Positions 61,201-64,000 of a DNA stretch of 64,000 nt are shown piece after piece; the stretch's first letter is position 1, and each line of letters opens with the position of its first letter. Made by a program: the position numbers and the translations under genes. Source of the DNA: Cyrtodaria siliqua (taxonomy: Eukaryota; Mollusca; Bivalvia; Adapedonta; Hiatellidae); assembly GCA_037043455.1 (NCBI GenBank), contig JAWPHD010010262.1:1-64000 (forward strand), given 5' to 3'. The notes under the pieces are model-generated. The model saw only the letters and a list, made by a program, of their open reading frames with translations, was not told the origin of the DNA and did not search any database.

Positions 61201-64000
61201 CTACCTCGACACTGTGGGTTCCATTCATCCTACTTCCTCACCACTGTGGGTTCCATTCATCTTACTCCCTCACCACTGTGGGTTCCATTCACCCTACTTC
61301 CTCACCACTGTGGGTTCTATTCACCCTACTCCCTCACCACTGTGGGTTCCATTCACCCTACTCCCTCACCACTGTGGGTTCCATTCATCCTACTCCCTCA
61401 CCACTGTGGGTTCCATTCACCCTACTCCCTCACCACTGTGGGTTCCATTTATCCTACTCCTTCACCACTGTGGGTTCCATTCACTCTACTCCCTCACCAC
61501 TGTGGGTTCCATTCACCCTACTCCCTCACCACTGTGGGTTCCATTCATCCTACTCCCTCACCACTGTGGGTTCCATTCACCCTACTCCCTCACCACTGTG
61601 GTTCCATTCACCCTACTCCCTCACCACTGTGGGTTCCATTTATCCTACTCCCTCACCACTGTGGGTTCCATTCATCCTACTCTCACCACTGTGGGTTCCA
61701 TTCATCCTACTCCCTCACCACTGTGGGTTCCATTCATCCTACTCCCCCACCATTGTGGGTTCCATTCATCCTACTCCCTCACCACTGTGGGTTCCATTCA
61801 CCCTACTCCCTCACCACTGTGCGTTCCATTCACCCTACTCCCTCACCACTGTGGGTTCCATTCACCCTACTCCCTCACCACTGTGAGTTCCATTCACCCT
61901 ACTCCCTCACCACTGTAGGTTCCATTCACCATACTCCCTCACCACTGTGGGTTCCATTCACCCTACTCCCTCACCACTGTGGGTTCCATTCATCCTACTC
62001 CCTCACCACTGTGGGTTCCATTCACCCTACTCCCTCACCACTGTGGGTTCCATTTATCCTACTCCCTCACCACTGTGGGTTCCATTCACCCTACTCCCTC
62101 ACCACTGTGGGTTCCATTCACCCTACTCCCTCACCACTGTGGGTTCCATTCACCCTACTCCCTTGCCACTGTGGGTTCCATTCACCCTACTCCCTCGCCA
62201 CTGTGGGTTCCATTCACCCTACTCCCTCGCCATTGTGGGTTCCATTCACCCTACTCCCTCACCACTGTGGGTTCCATTCATCCTACACCCTCACCACTGT
62301 GGGTTCCATTCACCCTACTCCCTCACCAATGTGGGTTCCATTCACCCTACTCCCTCGCCATTGTGGGTTCCATTCACCCTACTCCCTCACCACTGTGGGT
62401 TCCATTCACCCTACTCCCTCACCACTGTGGGTTCCATTCACCCTACTCCCTCGCCATTGTGGGTTCCATTCACCCTACTCCTTCACCACTGTGGGTGTGG
62501 GTTCCATTCACCCTACTCCCTCACCACTGTGGGTTCCATTCATCCTACTCCCTCACCACTGTGGGTTCTATTCACCCTACTCCCTCACCACTGTGGGTTC
62601 CATTCACCCTACTCCCTCACCACTGTGGGTTCCATTCACCCTACTCCCTCACCACTGTGGGTTCCATTCATCCTACTCCCTCACCACTGTGGGTTCCGTT
62701 CACCCTACTCCCTCACCACTGTGGGTTCCATTCATCCTACTCCCTCACCACTGTGGGTTCCATTCACCCTACTCCCTCGCCACTGTGGGTTCCATTCACC
62801 CTACTCCCTCACCACTGTGGGTTCCATTCATCCTACTCCCTCACCACTGTGGGTTCCATTCACCCTACTCCCTTGCCGCTGTGGGTTCCATTCACCCTAC
62901 TCCCTCACCACTGTGGGTTCCATTCATCCTACTCCCTCACCACTGTGGGTTCCATTCACCCTACTTCCTCACCACTGTGGGTTCCATTCACCCTACTCCC
63001 TCACCACTGTGGGTTCCATTCATCCTACTCCCTCACCACTGTGGGTTCCATTCATCCTACTTCCTCACCACTGTGGGTTCCATTCATCCTACTCCCTCAC
63101 CACTGTGGGTTCCATTCATCCTACTTCCTCACCACTGTGGGTTCCATTCATCTTACTCCCTCACCACTGTGGGTTCCATTCACCCTACTATCTCACCACT
63201 ATGGGTTCCATTCATCCTACTTCCTCACCACTGTGGGTTCCATTCATCCTACTTCCTCACCACTGTGGGTTCCATTCATCTTACTCCCTCGCCACTGTGG
63301 GTTCCATTCACCCTACGACCTCGACACTGTGGGTTCCATTCATCCTACTTCCTCACCACTGTGGGTTCCATTCATCTTACTCCCTCACCACTGTGGGTTC
63401 CATTCACCCTACTTCCTCACCACTGTGGGTTCCATTCACCCTACTCCCTCACCACTGTGGGTTCCATTCACCCTACTCCCTCACCACTGTGGGTTCCATT
63501 CATCCTACTCCCTCACCACTGTGGGTTCCATTCACCCTACTCCCTCACCACTGTGGGTTCCATTTATCCTACTCCCTCACCACTGTGGGTTCCATTCACC
63601 CTACTCCCTCACCACTGTGGGTTCCATTCACCCTACTCCCTCACCACTGAGGGTTCCATTCATCCTACTCCCTCACCACTGTGGGTTCCATTCACCCTAC
63701 TCCCTCACCACTGTGGGTTCCATTCACCCTACTCCCTCACCACTGTGGGTTCCATTTATCCTACTCCTTCACCACTGTGGGTTCCATTCATCCTACTCTC
63801 ACCACTGTGGGTTCCATTCATCCTACTCCCTCACCACTGTGGGTTCCATTCATCCTACTCCCCCACCATTGTGGGTTCCATTCATCCTACTCCCTCACCA
63901 CTGTGGGTTCCATTCACCCTACTCCCTCACCACTGTGCGTTCCATTCACCCTACTCCCTCACCACTGTGGGTTCCATTCACCCTACTCCCTCACCACTGT
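52292..64000 (+). repeat. 32-bp minisatellite, about 366 copies, runs off the window
   Basis: Consensus CCATTCACCCTACTCCCTCA then CCACTGTGGGTT. Common variants are CATCC, TTCC for TCCC, TCGCC and TTGCC, and CATTGTGG. Rare length variants are TACTCTCACC (four bases short), GGGTGTGGGTTCC (six extra) and GTGGTTCC (one short). The unit has no stop in any plus frame and 32 is not a multiple of three, so all three plus frames stay open and encode the same 32-residue period in rotation. Frames end only where variants create TGA or TAG (TGTGAGTTCC, TGTAGGTTCC, TCCTGACC). Confidence 0.97.
57780..62900 (+). repeat. Higher-order repeat of 2563 bp within the minisatellite
   Basis: Rare variants repeat at an exact offset of 2563 bp: TGACCACAGTGGGTCCC at 57939 and 60502; the GGGTGTGGG insertion at 59926 and 62489; the GTGGTTCC deletion near 59035 and 61598; TTGCCGCTG near 58196 and 60759. 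A further related block begins near 62870 at a different offset, and an earlier one near 56405. Confidence 0.85.

Noticed and set aside
52226..63650. Very long plus-strand open frames, up to 2365 codons
   Set aside because: They overlap in all three frames, repeat one 32-residue period and end only at point variants that create stops. They follow from the stop-free 32-bp unit.

Overview
The window looks like a gene-poor, repeat-rich stretch of an animal nuclear genome, most likely a bivalve mollusc. The evidence is AT-rich unique DNA, GT-AG introns, tRNA-headed SINEs, a DIRS-type retroelement, Mutator and Tc1 transposon relics, and several families of tandem-unit dispersed repeats of a kind I associate with clam genomes. 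The species cannot be named from sequence alone. No complete ordinary host gene is visible. Almost everything is transposon or satellite, with at most two isolated host-like exons (minus strand 51830-51904; plus strand 41349-41471).

Layout. 0.6-7.4 kb: a dispersed repeat flanks a Mutator-like (MULE) transposase gene on the minus strand (2673-6719). This gene has a 304-nt intron and encodes, in order, the end of an SGNH-hydrolase fold, a CG-1/WRKY-like module, a DDE MULE core, a SWIM zinc finger, a Ulp1-type cysteine protease and a PHD finger. 7.4-14.7 kb: more dispersed repeats, a tail-to-tail SINE pair and a 1.05-kb DNA transposon. 14.97-18.47 kb: a complete, datable MULE insertion with terminal inverted repeats and a 10-of-11-bp target duplication. 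It carries a second, broken SGNH-MULE gene and two nested TTAA MITEs. 19.35-23.92 kb: a Tc1/mariner-related element with about 480-bp inverted termini, one of them split by a later 2.8-kb tandem-repeat element. 25.8-31.5 kb: foldback elements and a SINE. 31.3-37.4 kb: a 658-bp triplication and several older tandem families. 37.6-41.3 kb: a 107-bp satellite. 42.2-43.6 kb: a DIRS-like RNase H/tyrosine recombinase pseudogene. 43.8-46.3 kb: a second SINE copy and more dispersed repeat with a MITE inside. 46.8-48.6 kb: a 92-bp satellite. 52.3 kb to the window end: a 32-bp minisatellite of roughly 366 copies with higher-order structure.

The most interesting signal is that two different MULEs in this window both carry pieces of an SGNH-hydrolase domain N-terminal to the transposase. 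One keeps the C-terminal Asp-His block and the other keeps the N-terminal GDS and GGND blocks. This suggests an SGNH-MULE lineage, one branch of which also carries a Ulp1 protease and a PHD finger. The very long open frames over the 32-bp minisatellite are an arithmetic consequence of a stop-free 32-bp unit and are not genes.
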